A stretch of 64,000 nucleotides of DNA, from positions 2,046,001-2,110,000 of the forward strand of contig NZ_LDPY01000001.1 of assembly GCF_001038505.1 (NCBI RefSeq), given 5' to 3'. Below, piece by piece: positions 46,649-57,343 of this stretch (position 1 is its first letter; each line of letters opens with the position of its first letter). This DNA is from Puniceibacterium sp. IMCC21224. Lineage in GTDB: Bacteria; Pseudomonadota; Alphaproteobacteria; Rhodobacterales; Rhodobacteraceae. The notes below the pieces were generated by a model that was not told the DNA's origin, did no database searches, and saw only the letters and a program-made list of their open reading frames with translations. A program made the position numbers and the translations under genes.

Positions 46649-46949
46649 GCGTAAACCAGCAGGATCGCGGGCAGACCCAATACGTCATATGATGGGTGCT
46701 GTCTGCGGCCGCCTCTGGATCGCGGGCCTGACGCGCACCAGCGGCCTTGGGGGCGGATCAATCGCACCAGCGTTGAAATCCGCTATATCCCATAAACCTG
46801 ACAATCTGTGGCGGCATCACGGCAGATGCCCATTGTATTGACGTGCTCATCCGCTATCACCGGACCATAGTTGGCCGTCGCAGGCTTCGTCTCAATAACG
46901 AGTCCGGGCGGCTGAAATTGCGCCGAAACATGATGAAAGCGAGACAGCC
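46649..46949. other. 301-base intergenic region
   Basis: Between the RTX gene and the semialdehyde dehydrogenase gene I see no reading frame, hairpin with T-tract or clear promoter. Confidence 0.6.
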
Positions 46950-48476
46950 ATGCTAGATGATCCCAAATTCAAACCTCACGGCAAACATCTGATCGCGGGT
47001 GAGTGGCTTGCATCCGGACAAAGCTTTGAGTCCGAGCCAGCCAACGGACCCGCGCACGCGTTTTCCGTCGGATCGGTCGATCTGGTCAACCAAGCCTGCG
47101 AAGCGGCCGAGGACGCATTCTGGACCTATGGCTACACCACACGCGCCGAACGGGCCGCGTTTCTGGACGCCATCGCTGACGAGATTGAGGCCCGCGCCGA
47201 TGCCATCACTGAGATTGGCAGCCAGGAAACCGGCCTGCCCGAAGGTCGGCTTCAGGGGGAACGCGGTCGCACCACGGGTCAGTTACGCCTGTTCGCCAGC
47301 CATATCCGCGACGGTGCTTATCTGGATGTACGCCACGATGCCGCACTGCCCGACCGCGCGCCGCTGCCGCGCCCTGAATTGCGTATGATGCAGCGTCCGA
47401 TCGGCCCGGTTGCAGTCTTTGGCGCGTCTAACTTTCCTCTCGCGTTTTCGACGGCGGGGGGCGACACGGCGGCGGCGCTGGCGGCAGGTTGCCCGGTGGT
47501 GGTCAAAGGCCATTCCGCCCACCCCGGCACCGGCGAAATCATCGCCGAAGCGATCCATGCTGCGATCAATAGCTGTAACATGCCCAAAGGTGTCTTTAGC
47601 CTGATCCAGGGCGGGCGGCGCGATGTGGGTACTGCGCTGGTGCAGCATCCGCTGATCAAGGCGGTCGGCTTTACCGGATCTCTGGGTGGTGGGCGTGCGC
47701 TGTTTGATCTGTGCGCGCAGCGTCCTGAACCAATCCCGTTCTTTGGCGAACTCGGCTCGGTCAATCCGATGTTTGTGTTGCCTGCTGCCGCTGCTGCGCG
47801 TGGGGCCGAGATCGGCACCGGATGGGCCGGGTCGCTGACCATGGGGGCCGGTCAGTTCTGCACCAATCCCGGTATCGCCGTGGTCGAAACCGGTGCGGCT
47901 GGGGATGCGTTTGTCGCCGCTACGCGGACCGCGCTTGAGGGCGTCGGCGCGCAGGTCATGCTGACCGACGGTATCGCGAGCGCCTATCGCGACGGCCAGC
48001 AACGGTTCGATGGGCGCAATGCAGTGACCCCACTGCTGTCGTCACAAAACGAAGGGCGCACCGCGAAACCCGCGCTGTATGAAACCGACGCTGCCAACTA
48101 TCTGCAGGATCACGCCTTGGGCGAAGAGGTGTTTGGCCCGTTGGGGTTGGTCGTCCGGGTCGCGAATGCACAAGAGATGATCGCTCTCGCCAAGGGGTTT
48201 GAGGGGCAGTTGACCGCCACGATGCAGATGGATGCGGATGACGCGCCGCTGGCGCGACAATTGCTGCCGGTGCTGGAACGCAAGGCGGGCAGGGTGCTGG
48301 CCAACGGATTTCCCACCGGGGTCGAGGTCGCGGATACCATGGTGCATGGTGGGCCCTATCCGGCATCGACCAACTTTGGCGCCACATCGGTCGGGACGCT
48401 GTCGATCCGGCGTTTCCTGCGCCCGGTCTGCTATCAGAACATCCCTGCTGATGTGCTGCCCGCCGATCTGGACTGA
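46950..48476 (+). CDS. Alpha-ketoglutaric semialdehyde dehydrogenase (aldehyde dehydrogenase family)
   Basis: A 508-residue NAD(P)-dependent aldehyde dehydrogenase that oxidises 2,5-dioxopentanoate (alpha-ketoglutarate semialdehyde) to 2-oxoglutarate. The GQFCTNPGIAVV motif with catalytic Cys304 and FFGELGSVNP with Glu267 are typical of this subfamily; GASNFPLAFSTAGGDTAAALAAGCPVVVK forms the cofactor site. It stands just upstream of a (broken) 5-dehydro-4-deoxyglucarate dehydratase gene that would make its substrate, and near an FAH-type protein, which supports the assignment. Confidence 0.88.
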   Translation: MLDDPKFKPHGKHLIAGEWLASGQSFESEPANGPAHAFSVGSVDLVNQACEAAEDAFWTYGYTTRAERAAFLDAIADEIEARADAITEIGSQETGLPEGRLQGERGRTTGQLRLFASHIRDGAYLDVRHDAALPDRAPLPRPELRMMQRPIGPVAVFGASNFPLAFSTAGGDTAAALAAGCPVVVKGHSAHPGTGEIIAEAIHAAINSCNMPKGVFSLIQGGRRDVGTALVQHPLIKAVGFTGSLGGGRALFDLCAQRPEPIPFFGELGSVNPMFVLPAAAAARGAEIGTGWAGSLTMGAGQFCTNPGIAVVETGAAGDAFVAATRTALEGVGAQVMLTDGIASAYRDGQQRFDGRNAVTPLLSSQNEGRTAKPALYETDAANYLQDHALGEEVFGPLGLVVRVANAQEMIALAKGFEGQLTATMQMDADDAPLARQLLPVLERKAGRVLANGFPTGVEVADTMVHGGPYPASTNFGATSVGTLSIRRFLRPVCYQNIPADVLPADLD

Positions 48477-48589
48477 ACCTCGGCACTGAAACTCTCTGTC
48501 CCGGCGACGAAGGCTGGGGCAGAGCGATAGAGGGACAGCGCGTATCACCCGCGACTCTTATCCCGATGCACGCAGGACCAAGACACCCG

Positions 48590-49510
<921 letters not shown>

Positions 49511-49513
49511 CCG

Positions 49514-50623
49514 TCAGCTCAGCAACCCACGCCGGGCCAGATTGCGCATCAACGCCGCTGTGCCAAAGGTCCAGGGCGGGCAATCGGGGCTGAGCGCCAC
49601 GGTGTTTTCCAGCGCCCCAAGCCCGGAACTTGTGATCCGCACCACGTCGCCCACGGAATGGGTGAACCCCTGACCCGGTGCACCGCGATCCTGTGTCGGC
49701 GCGAACATCGTGCCAAGGAACAGCATGAAACCATCGGGATACTGGTGATGCGCGCCGCAAGTCTGCGCCACAAGGTCGAGCGGATCGCGGCTGATCTTGG
49801 TCATGGACGACCGCCCTTCGAGGGTAAAACCGTCGTCCCCCCGCACCTCAAGCAGCACCTCGGCGTTGCGGATATCGTCTATGCCGAAACTGCCGTCAAA
49901 CAGGCGGATCATCGGGCCGATGCTGCACGAGGCGTTGTTGTCCTTGGCCTTGCCCAGCAACAGGGCGGACCGCCCCTCAACATCGCGTAGGTTGACGTCG
50001 TTGCCCAGGGTCGCGCCCAACGTCTCGCCGCGGCTGTTGACGGCCAGCACGATCTCGGGCTCTGGGTTGTTCCAGTGCGACACAGGATGCAGGCCAACCA
50101 TCGCACCCGGCCCGACCGATGACATCGGCTGCGCCTTGGTAAACACCTCGGCATCGGGGCCGATCCCGACTTCGAGGTATTGCGACCACATCTTGCGGTC
50201 GATCAGCGTCTGTTTGACCCGTTCTGCCGCCGCGCTGCCGGGTTTCAGCGTCTCGATGGCGCCGCCGATGATCTCCCCCAGATCCGCGCGGATTGCAGCG
50301 GCGCGGGCGGGATCGCCGGCTGCGCGCTCTTCGATCACGCGTTCCAGCATGGACTGGGCAAAGGTGACGCCGCAAGCCTTGATCGCCTGAAGATCACACG
50401 GTGGCAGCCATTGCGTGACCTCGACCGCGCGGCCCGGCGCAGAGGCCACATAGGCGGCGGGGTCCGGTTGCTCCAACACATCGCGCAGGGTGGGGGCCGT
50501 CGCCGAGGTGATATCCTCAACCGTGCCCCGCATCCGCCGCACGATGATCGGCCCGTCCGCTGCAGTGTCCCATGCCCGCCCGACATAAAGTCCGGCATCC
50601 TCCAGATTATCCGAAACGCTCAT
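49514..50623 (-). CDS. Fumarylacetoacetate hydrolase (FAH)-family protein, possible 2-keto-3-deoxypentonate dehydratase
   Basis: A 369-residue protein of the FAH superfamily, which cleaves or dehydrates 2-keto acids with a bound Mg2+. The C-terminal catalytic half shows HPVSHWNNPEPEIVLAVNSRG (metal-binding Glu residues) and GNDVNLRDVEGRSALLLGKAKD. The length and the N-terminal domain resemble XylX/2-keto-3-deoxy-xylonate (or arabonate) dehydratases of the Weimberg pathway, which make alpha-ketoglutarate semialdehyde. That fits the convergent semialdehyde dehydrogenase gene. ATG 50623 follows GGGAGAGAG; an upstream in-frame start at 50680 is less likely. Substrate remains inferred. Confidence 0.8.
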   Translation of the reverse strand: MSVSDNLEDAGLYVGRAWDTAADGPIIVRRMRGTVEDITSATAPTLRDVLEQPDPAAYVASAPGRAVEVTQWLPPCDLQAIKACGVTFAQSMLERVIEERAAGDPARAAAIRADLGEIIGGAIETLKPGSAAAERVKQTLIDRKMWSQYLEVGIGPDAEVFTKAQPMSSVGPGAMVGLHPVSHWNNPEPEIVLAVNSRGETLGATLGNDVNLRDVEGRSALLLGKAKDNNASCSIGPMIRLFDGSFGIDDIRNAEVLLEVRGDDGFTLEGRSSMTKISRDPLDLVAQTCGAHHQYPDGFMLFLGTMFAPTQDRGAPGQGFTHSVGDVVRITSSGLGALENTVALSPDCPPWTFGTAALMRNLARRGLLS

Positions 50624-50853
50624 ACGTGACTCTCTCCCTTGCTGCGGTGTGTCGCGGGACTGTTTCACGCTTCGAGCCAAAGCTCCACCATCTTTGACTT
50701 TCTGTGGCCGCGTGCTGACTTGTGCGCTGCTGACTGGAACAGGGCTGATACAATACGCAAAATCTCTGATACAATTGCCGCATTCATTTGAAGGTGGCCC
50801 GTCGCCAACAGTGTCGGCTGGTCGCGCGATTTAATTTCACGAGGGCATCCGAA

Positions 50854-51924
50854 ATGAGCAAAATCCCATCTGTCACAACATTAACGCGGTTCTGCGCCCT
50901 GAGTTTGGCCTGTATTCTGTGGGTGGCGTCAGCTGAAACTGGACGGGCGCAATCGCCGTTCGAAGGCGGTTGGTCGCTGCAACCCACCATGTCGAACCTG
51001 CGGTTCCAGTCGGTCAAGAAACAGACCGTGGTGGAATCCAGCAGTTTTGCCAGCTTGCAGGGGTCAATCGACGACCAGGGCACGGCGCTGGTGACCGTCC
51101 TGCTTGATTCCGTCGATACCAATGTGGATCTGCGCAATGTGCGGATGCGGTTCCTGTTTTTCGAGACATTCAAATTCCCCGAGGCCCGGATCGTGGCCCG
51201 GATCGACCCGGCGCAATTGGCCGACCTGCCAACCCGGCGCCGCAAGACGATCCCGGTCAGCTATGTCATTGATCTGCACGGCGTACAAAAAGCGTATGAA
51301 TCCGAAGTCATTGTCACTCTTCTGAGTGATGACATGGTGTCGGTTGCATCTGACGCTCCTATTTCTGTGGCAGTATCAGACTTTAACTTGTTGGAAGGGC
51401 TGCAAAAACTACAAGAGGCAGCGAATGTCGATATCATCCCGTCGGCGACGATATCGTTCGATTGGGTGTTTGCCCGTGACACCACGACCGCGACACCCGC
51501 GCCATCGCCTGTGACGCCATCTTCGGTCGCGCTTGAGACACAGGGGAATTTTGACGCCGAGGCCTGCAAGGGCCGGTTCGAAATCCTGTCGCGCACCGGC
51601 AATATCTATTTCACCTCCGGCTCTGCACGACTGCAAGACGAGAGCGCGCCACTGCTGGACAGTCTTGCCGATATCGTTCTGCGCTGCCCGGATATGATGA
51701 TCGAGGTGGGCGGACACACCGATTCCGTTGGGGGCGAGGCGCAGAACCAGCGCCTGTCGCAATCACGCGCCGCGTCGGTGACAGAATATTTGTTGGGCAA
51801 GGGGCTTGGAAAAGGCACAATGGTCAGCAAAGGTTACGGAGAATTGTCGCCCATCGCCAGCAACGACACGAGCGAGGGGCGTCTGAAAAACCGCCGGATC
51901 GAATTCAAGGTGCTCGAAAACTAG
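50854..51924 (+). CDS. YceI-OmpA fusion protein
   Basis: A 356-residue secreted protein: signal peptide (to about residue 33), a YceI-like beta-barrel lipid-binding domain (about 35-215; e.g. RFLFFETFKFPEARI and VSYVIDLHGVQK), a Thr/Pro/Ala linker (~212-235), then an OmpA-type peptidoglycan-binding domain with IYFTSGSARLQDES, VGGHTDSVG (Asp) and NRRIEFKV (Arg). It should sit in the periplasm attached to the cell wall and may bind an isoprenoid or other amphiphile. ATG 50854 follows CGAGGG. The TAG stop is directly followed by the ATG of the caspase-like gene. Confidence 0.85.
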   Translation: MSKIPSVTTLTRFCALSLACILWVASAETGRAQSPFEGGWSLQPTMSNLRFQSVKKQTVVESSSFASLQGSIDDQGTALVTVLLDSVDTNVDLRNVRMRFLFFETFKFPEARIVARIDPAQLADLPTRRRKTIPVSYVIDLHGVQKAYESEVIVTLLSDDMVSVASDAPISVAVSDFNLLEGLQKLQEAANVDIIPSATISFDWVFARDTTTATPAPSPVTPSSVALETQGNFDAEACKGRFEILSRTGNIYFTSGSARLQDESAPLLDSLADIVLRCPDMMIEVGGHTDSVGGEAQNQRLSQSRAASVTEYLLGKGLGKGTMVSKGYGELSPIASNDTSEGRLKNRRIEFKVLEN

Positions 51925-53421
51925 ATGATGAGTTTTGCCCGCTGCGTCCTGTCTGCTATGTTTGTCCTCTGGGCTTTGGCCGCCGGGGCGGAACCGCGCA
52001 TCGCGCTGATCGTTGGCAACGGCAGCTATTCGTCGGTCACTTCGCTGGAAAACACTGTACCGGACGCCGTTCTGATGGCGGATACCCTGCGTGGGCAGGG
52101 GTTCGAGGTGACGATTCTGACCGACGTGGAGCAGTCCGCGCTGAACGAAGGCATCTCGCAATTCGGGCGCGATCTGCGGGCGGCGGGAACCGAGGCGACC
52201 GGGCTGTTCTACTATGCCGGCCATGCGGTGCAGTCCTTTGGCACCAACTTTTTGCTGCCAACCGATGCCGCGCTGGCGGATGCCGCTGATCTGTCGCTGG
52301 TGGCAGTGCCCGCTGACGCGGTGTTGCGGCAGATGCGCTCGGCGCGCAATCAGACCAACATCGTCATTCTGGATGCCTGCCGCAACAACCCCTTTGCCGC
52401 GATCCGCGATCTGACCGACAACGGTCTGGCCGAAATGAACGCCCCCACCGGCACCTTTCTGTCATACTCCACCGCCCCCGGCGCCGTGGCGCTGGATGGT
52501 CAGGGCGACAATAGCCCCTTTACCAAGGCGCTGGCCCAAGAGATCCGCGCGCCCGGTGTGCCCATCGAACAAATCTTTAAAAAGGTGCGTGTGGCCGTCA
52601 TTGCCGAAACCAATGGTCAGCAGACGCCGTGGGACACCTCATCCCTGACTGGCGAATTCTCGTTTGTCACCAAGGTCAGGCTGACGGCTGAACAAATGCA
52701 GGAAGAGCAGCTGTGGTTTTCGGTACGCGAGAGCGGTGATCCGGTGCAGATCATCCTCTTTCTGCGCAGCTATCCCGAAGGGCGGTATCAAGCCGACGCA
52801 CGCACATTGCTGAGCACGCTGATGAACGCCGAACTTGGGGCCCAGGTCACGGCAGAGCCCGAACACCAGTCGCCGCCTCTGGCTGTCAGGACACCCTCGG
52901 TCTCAGAAGAGGGGTTGATCGCCGCGGCCCAAGCCAGCGGCGACGCTGCCGGGTATCAGGCATATCTGGATGCGTTCCCCGGCGGAATATATGCCGAACT
53001 GGCGGCGTTCGAGCTAAGCGTTTTGGCTGACACTGCCGCCGCAGTGGTGCCTGAAGTCGAAGCACCCGCAGAACCAACCACAGCCGAGCCGACACCTGCA
53101 CAGCCACCCGCGTCTTCTGCTGATCTGGAGGGGCTGACTTTTACCACGCCGTTTCCCAGCGGCGGAGAACCGGTCCAAGGCCGTAGCATCGAAGAGATTA
53201 TCACGCTCTCGCCACTCTTCCCGCCGATCGAAGGGCTGCCCGAAGAGGTATGGAAGGGCAAACATTGTGCTGATTGCCACAATTGGACGCGCGAGGCCCT
53301 GTGTACACAGGGCAAGACCTATCTGGTCCAGGATACCGCCCGCGCCCTGTCCAAAGAGCATCCGCTGGGTGGTATGTTCAAACGTGGGCTCAGGGTCTGG
53401 GCCGATGCGGATTGTCCCTGA
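51925..53421 (+). CDS. Secreted caspase-like (peptidase C14) protein with a Cys-rich tail
   Basis: A 498-residue protein with a signal peptide (to about residue 22) followed by a caspase/metacaspase p20-like domain: PRIALIVGNGSYSS, the catalytic His100 in FYYAGHAV and Cys152 in VILDACRNNPF. After residue ~250 come a helical region with a tetratricopeptide-like look (VRESGDPVQIILFLRSYPEGRY; AYLDAFPGGIYAEL), a Pro/Ala/Glu linker, and a C-terminal domain with CADCH at 448-452 and two further Cys. CADCH fits the CxxCH heme-c pattern but may also form disulfides or bind metal. It starts directly after the YceI-OmpA stop, so the two are coupled. Targets are unknown. Confidence 0.85.
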   Translation: MMSFARCVLSAMFVLWALAAGAEPRIALIVGNGSYSSVTSLENTVPDAVLMADTLRGQGFEVTILTDVEQSALNEGISQFGRDLRAAGTEATGLFYYAGHAVQSFGTNFLLPTDAALADAADLSLVAVPADAVLRQMRSARNQTNIVILDACRNNPFAAIRDLTDNGLAEMNAPTGTFLSYSTAPGAVALDGQGDNSPFTKALAQEIRAPGVPIEQIFKKVRVAVIAETNGQQTPWDTSSLTGEFSFVTKVRLTAEQMQEEQLWFSVRESGDPVQIILFLRSYPEGRYQADARTLLSTLMNAELGAQVTAEPEHQSPPLAVRTPSVSEEGLIAAAQASGDAAGYQAYLDAFPGGIYAELAAFELSVLADTAAAVVPEVEAPAEPTTAEPTPAQPPASSADLEGLTFTTPFPSGGEPVQGRSIEEIITLSPLFPPIEGLPEEVWKGKHCADCHNWTREALCTQGKTYLVQDTARALSKEHPLGGMFKRGLRVWADADCP

Positions 53422-53543
53422 CGGTCTGCGCGACCTGACGCGTGTCCGCGCCTGAGGTGAAGCGGTTGTGATGCGCGGCCTCTTGCGCCCGAACCGCGAT
53501 ACGCTCAGTCTGTCAGGAAAACACGGCAAAAAGGGCACAAAAC

Positions 53544-54788
53544 ATGCAGGTCACACGGCGATGGATCGCTTTGGCAGGAACGGCAGCGCTGTTGTCGGGG
53601 TGCGGCGGGGGCAGCGGTCCGGCAACCGTCAGCGCGGCGCGCCCCGATCCCGGCCTGCGCCCGCAGCCCAATGCAGGATATGACGCATGGGTTGCGGCAT
53701 TCCGTGGGCGGGCGCAAGCGCAGGGCGTGTCACCCGCGACGCTGAATGCGGCGTTTCGAAACGCGGGCTATCTGCCCGGCGTTGTCGAGAGGGACCGCAA
53801 CCAGACCGAATTTTCCCGCACGCTCGAAGATTACCTCGCTATCGTCGCCTCACCCGACAAAGTGGCGACCGGGCGGCAGAAATTCCGCCAGCACGCAGGC
53901 CTGCTGTCCGAGATCGAGGGCCGTCATGGCGTGCCCGCCAATGTCGTCGCCGCAGTCTGGGGGATGGAGAGCAACTATGGCGCCCGGCGCGGCGATATCC
54001 CTGTCATCTCAGCGGTGTCGACGCTGGCGTATGACGGGCGGCGCGGCGTGTTCTTTGAAAAGCAGCTGATCGCGGCGCTGCGCATTCTGGAGCGGGGGGA
54101 TGTGTCCGCAACCAATCTGGTCGGCAGCTGGGCTGGCGCCATGGGGCACACCCAGTTCATTCCCACGACGTTCGAGGCCTATGCCGTGGATTTCCGAGGC
54201 GACGGGCGGCGCGATATCTGGTCCGAAGATCCGACTGACGGGCTGGCGTCAACCGCGGCCTATCTTGGGGCGTCTGGCTGGCGGCGGGGGATGCCATGGG
54301 GCCAGGAGGTGCGCCTGCCATCGGGGTTTGATGCAGGTCTGGCCGGTCGGGGCCGTCGCCGCGCGGTATCAGAATGGTCGGCACTTGGCGTGCGCGCGGT
54401 GTCTGGCGGGGCGGTGCCGGATCACGGGGCGGCGGCGCTGTTGCTGCCGATGGGCCTGACCGGTCCCGCCTTCCTTGCCTTTCTCAACTTTGATGTGATC
54501 TTGCGCTACAATAATTCTGAAAATTACGGCATCGGCGTCGGCTACCTGTCGGACCGTATCGCCGGGGCCGGGCCGCTGTCAGCCAGTTTTCCGCCAGATC
54601 GCAACGGTCTGACGATGGATGATCGGCAAATGCTGCAACAGCGACTGACGGCGCACGGGTTTGACACCGGCGGCAGTGACGGTGTGATCGGTCCCAAGTC
54701 CGAAGAGGCAATCCGTGCCTATCAGGCCAGCGTTGGTCTGCCCGCAACCGGCCAGCCGTCGCGTGAATTGCTGAGGCGCTTGGGTTAG
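53544..54788 (+). CDS. Lytic murein transglycosylase B-like lipoprotein
   Basis: A 414-residue MltB-family enzyme that cleaves the glycan strands of peptidoglycan to 1,6-anhydro-muropeptides. It has a lipobox (LLSGC, Cys20), a catalytic Glu142 in VWGMESNYGARRGD, GAMGHTQFIPTTFEAYAVD, and a C-terminal peptidoglycan-binding domain (MLQQRLTAHGFDTGGSDGVIGPKSEEAIRAYQ). It should be anchored in the outer membrane facing the periplasm. It follows the caspase gene by 122 bases in the same direction, and its stop codon overlaps that of the convergent acyl-CoA dehydrogenase by four bases. Confidence 0.92.
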   Translation: MQVTRRWIALAGTAALLSGCGGGSGPATVSAARPDPGLRPQPNAGYDAWVAAFRGRAQAQGVSPATLNAAFRNAGYLPGVVERDRNQTEFSRTLEDYLAIVASPDKVATGRQKFRQHAGLLSEIEGRHGVPANVVAAVWGMESNYGARRGDIPVISAVSTLAYDGRRGVFFEKQLIAALRILERGDVSATNLVGSWAGAMGHTQFIPTTFEAYAVDFRGDGRRDIWSEDPTDGLASTAAYLGASGWRRGMPWGQEVRLPSGFDAGLAGRGRRRAVSEWSALGVRAVSGGAVPDHGAAALLLPMGLTGPAFLAFLNFDVILRYNNSENYGIGVGYLSDRIAGAGPLSASFPPDRNGLTMDDRQMLQQRLTAHGFDTGGSDGVIGPKSEEAIRAYQASVGLPATGQPSRELLRRLG

Positions 54789-55993
54789 GTCTTGGCGGCA
54801 AACGACGCTGCCGCGCGGCTATAGCCATCGCGCGTCTGTGGCGTCTTGATCCCCAGAATCGACCCGGCAATCTGGGTTCTCAGGATCTGCGCCGTGCCGC
54901 CCGCGATGGTAAACATCCGGGCGTCGCGCACGTGCCGCTCAAGCGCGAGATTGCGCGAATAGCCCATCGACCCGTGGATCTGGAGCGCGTCGTTTGTGAC
55001 CTTTAGCGCGGTCTCGGATGCCAGTACTTTGGCGCGTGCCGCTGCGGCCATATCGGGAAATCCGTCACCCGCCGTCATCGCCGCGCCGTGCAGTAGCGCC
55101 CGCGACGCATCCAGCCCGATGGACATATCCGCCAGCATCCATTGCAGCCCCTGAAATTCCCCAATTGGCCGACCGAACTGTTCGCGCCGACCGGCATAAT
55201 CCAGCGCCGCCTCGTATGCGCCCTGGGCAATCCCCAGTGCCACAGTTCCCGCGCCAACCCGCTGCGCGTTATAAGCGTTCATCAACCCGGCAAATCCGCG
55301 CCGCATACCTTGGGGCGGGATCAGGATACGATCCTCGGGGATCTCCATATCCTGAAAATCGACATAGGTTTCAGGGATGCCCCGCACACCCATTGCAGGT
55401 TCGCGCGCGCCGATGATCAGGCCCGGCGTCTCATCGCGCAGGGCGATGAAGCCGGCAATGCCCTGCGAAACGCCATCCTCGACCAGCTGGGCAAAGATCA
55501 GATGGAATCGTGATACACCGCCGCCGGTAATCCAGTATTTTTGCCCGTTCAGAATATAGCGGTCGCCGCGCTTGACTGCGGTGGTTGTCATCTCGGTCGC
55601 GGCGGATCCGGCGTTTGGTTCTGTGATACAGATCGCGGGTTTATCCCCCGACAGCACGTGATCCGCCGCCAGCCGTTTCTGGGCCTCGGACCCATAGGCC
55701 ATGACGGCACCGATCGCGCCCATATTTGCCTCGACCGTGATGCGGCCCATGGTGGCGCAACAACGGGCCATTTCCTCAATCACGACAACGGTGTCGTGAT
55801 AACTGCGGCCCTGACCACCATAAGCCTGGGGAATGGTCATACCCATGAAACCGGCCGCATTCAGCGCGGCGACAGAGTCCCAGGGATAGGCCTCGGTCTG
55901 GTCAACCTCGGCTGCGAGAGGGCGAAACTGGGTTTCGGCGAGGTCGCGCGCGCGGGCCATGAGGTCGCGCTGATCAGAGCTGAGCGGGTACAT
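54785..55993 (-). CDS. Acyl-CoA dehydrogenase family protein
   Basis: A 402-residue FAD-dependent enzyme that introduces a 2,3 double bond into an acyl-CoA. Motifs: AICITEPNAGSAATEMTTTA (flavin-binding, first signature), YILNGQKYWITGGG, the C-terminal QIHGSMGYSRNLALERHVRDARM and TAQILRTQIA. The catalytic base region fits short/branched-chain types, but substrate cannot be set. It starts directly after the stop of the CoA-transferase gene, so the two form an operon and probably act on the same CoA ester. Confidence 0.9.
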   Translation of the reverse strand: MYPLSSDQRDLMARARDLAETQFRPLAAEVDQTEAYPWDSVAALNAAGFMGMTIPQAYGGQGRSYHDTVVVIEEMARCCATMGRITVEANMGAIGAVMAYGSEAQKRLAADHVLSGDKPAICITEPNAGSAATEMTTTAVKRGDRYILNGQKYWITGGGVSRFHLIFAQLVEDGVSQGIAGFIALRDETPGLIIGAREPAMGVRGIPETYVDFQDMEIPEDRILIPPQGMRRGFAGLMNAYNAQRVGAGTVALGIAQGAYEAALDYAGRREQFGRPIGEFQGLQWMLADMSIGLDASRALLHGAAMTAGDGFPDMAAAARAKVLASETALKVTNDALQIHGSMGYSRNLALERHVRDARMFTIAGGTAQILRTQIAGSILGIKTPQTRDGYSRAAASFAAKT

Positions 55994-57220
55994 CTAGGCG
56001 GTCTCCTTGCCGTTGGGATCTGCGAGCAACGCGGCCAACAGGTCATTGTCCTGACCGCAGGTCGGCGGGGCGTGGCGATAGGTGACCGGTGTCTGGCTGA
56101 ATTTCACCGGGTTGCCGATCAGATCAACCTTGCCTGAACTGGCGCGCGATTCCGGCATCGACACCACCATGTCACGCGCCGCCACCTGATCCGAGGCAAA
56201 GACATCGGGCAGGGTGTTGATCGGTCCGCCGGGCACGCCTGCATCCTCCATTCCGCGCACCAGATGATCGCGCGCGTGACAGGCGATTTCAGCGGCAAGG
56301 ATCGGGATCAGCACGTCGCGGTGTTCAACGCGGAGCAGGTTGGTGGCAAAGCGCGGGTCCGTTGCCAGATCGTCGCGCGTCAGCAGTCTGCAGAGCCGAC
56401 TGTATTGTGCATCATTTCCGGCGGCGACAATCAAATGCCCGTCGGACGCGGCAAAGACCTGATAAGGCACGATGTTGGGATGCTGATTGCCCAGACGCGG
56501 CTGCGGCGTGCCGGATGTGAGGTAGTTGGTGCCAGCGTTCACCAGCCATGCGACCGTCGTGTCAGCCAGCGCGATGTCGATATGCTGACCTTGGCCCGTC
56601 ATATCGCGGTGGCGCAGGGCGGCAAGAATGGCGGTGGCGGCATATAATCCGCAGACCACATCGGCAATGCCGACGCCGACCTTTGTCGGTTCGCCTTCGG
56701 GGGCGCCAGTCAGGCTCATGATGCCACCAAATGCCTGCGCCAGCAAATCATAACCGGGTTTGTGCGCGTTCGGACCGGTTTGGCCAAACCCGGTGATCGA
56801 GCAATAGATCAGCCCCGGATTGTCCCGCAGCAATGTCGCGTGATCAAGGCCGTATTGTGCGAGGCCGCCGACTTTGAAATTTTCAATGAATACATCGAAT
56901 TGCGGCACCATCCTGCGCACGGTTTCGGCACCCGAAGCGTTCGAAATATCGACAGAAACTGAGCGTTTGTTGCGATTGGCGCTGAGGTAATAAGCGCTCT
57001 CAGACGTTGGTTTTCCATCTGGATCGGTGACATAGGGCGGTCCCCAGGCACGTGTGTCGTCGCCCAAACCGGGGCGCTCGACTTTGATTACTTCGGCGCC
57101 GTAGTCACCCAGCAATTGCGTACAGGTCGGCCCGGCCAGAATGCGCGACAGATCCATAATGCGGACCCCGGCCAAAGGTCCGTTTGAGCCAGCCGCGCAA
57201 GGGGGGTGAGGGTGTGACAC
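55994..57220 (-). CDS. CaiB/BaiF family CoA-transferase
   Basis: A ~408-residue class III CoA-transferase that moves CoA between carboxylic acids. It shows GPLAGVRIMDLSRILAGPTC, LLGDYGAEVIKVERPGLGDD with the active-site Asp region, YYLSANRNKRSVSVDI and GLIYCSITGFGQTGP. I take GTG at 57220 with GGAGG about six bases upstream; an in-frame ATG at 57280 has no ribosome site. It lies immediately upstream of the acyl-CoA dehydrogenase, suggesting activation of a carboxylic acid followed by oxidation. Confidence 0.88.
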   Translation of the reverse strand: MSHPHPPCAAGSNGPLAGVRIMDLSRILAGPTCTQLLGDYGAEVIKVERPGLGDDTRAWGPPYVTDPDGKPTSESAYYLSANRNKRSVSVDISNASGAETVRRMVPQFDVFIENFKVGGLAQYGLDHATLLRDNPGLIYCSITGFGQTGPNAHKPGYDLLAQAFGGIMSLTGAPEGEPTKVGVGIADVVCGLYAATAILAALRHRDMTGQGQHIDIALADTTVAWLVNAGTNYLTSGTPQPRLGNQHPNIVPYQVFAASDGHLIVAAGNDAQYSRLCRLLTRDDLATDPRFATNLLRVEHRDVLIPILAAEIACHARDHLVRGMEDAGVPGGPINTLPDVFASDQVAARDMVVSMPESRASSGKVDLIGNPVKFSQTPVTYRHAPPTCGQDNDLLAALLADPNGKETA

Positions 57221-57343
57221 GCGGCCTCCGGTTCTTGCGCAGCTTTGGCGCACAGTCACCGAAACCCGATCATGGCGCAAGGTCTATGACCTCAGGCCAC
57301 TGGGTTTCAGGATCAGTGGGCGCTGGGACTGGCCGCCCCCAGT

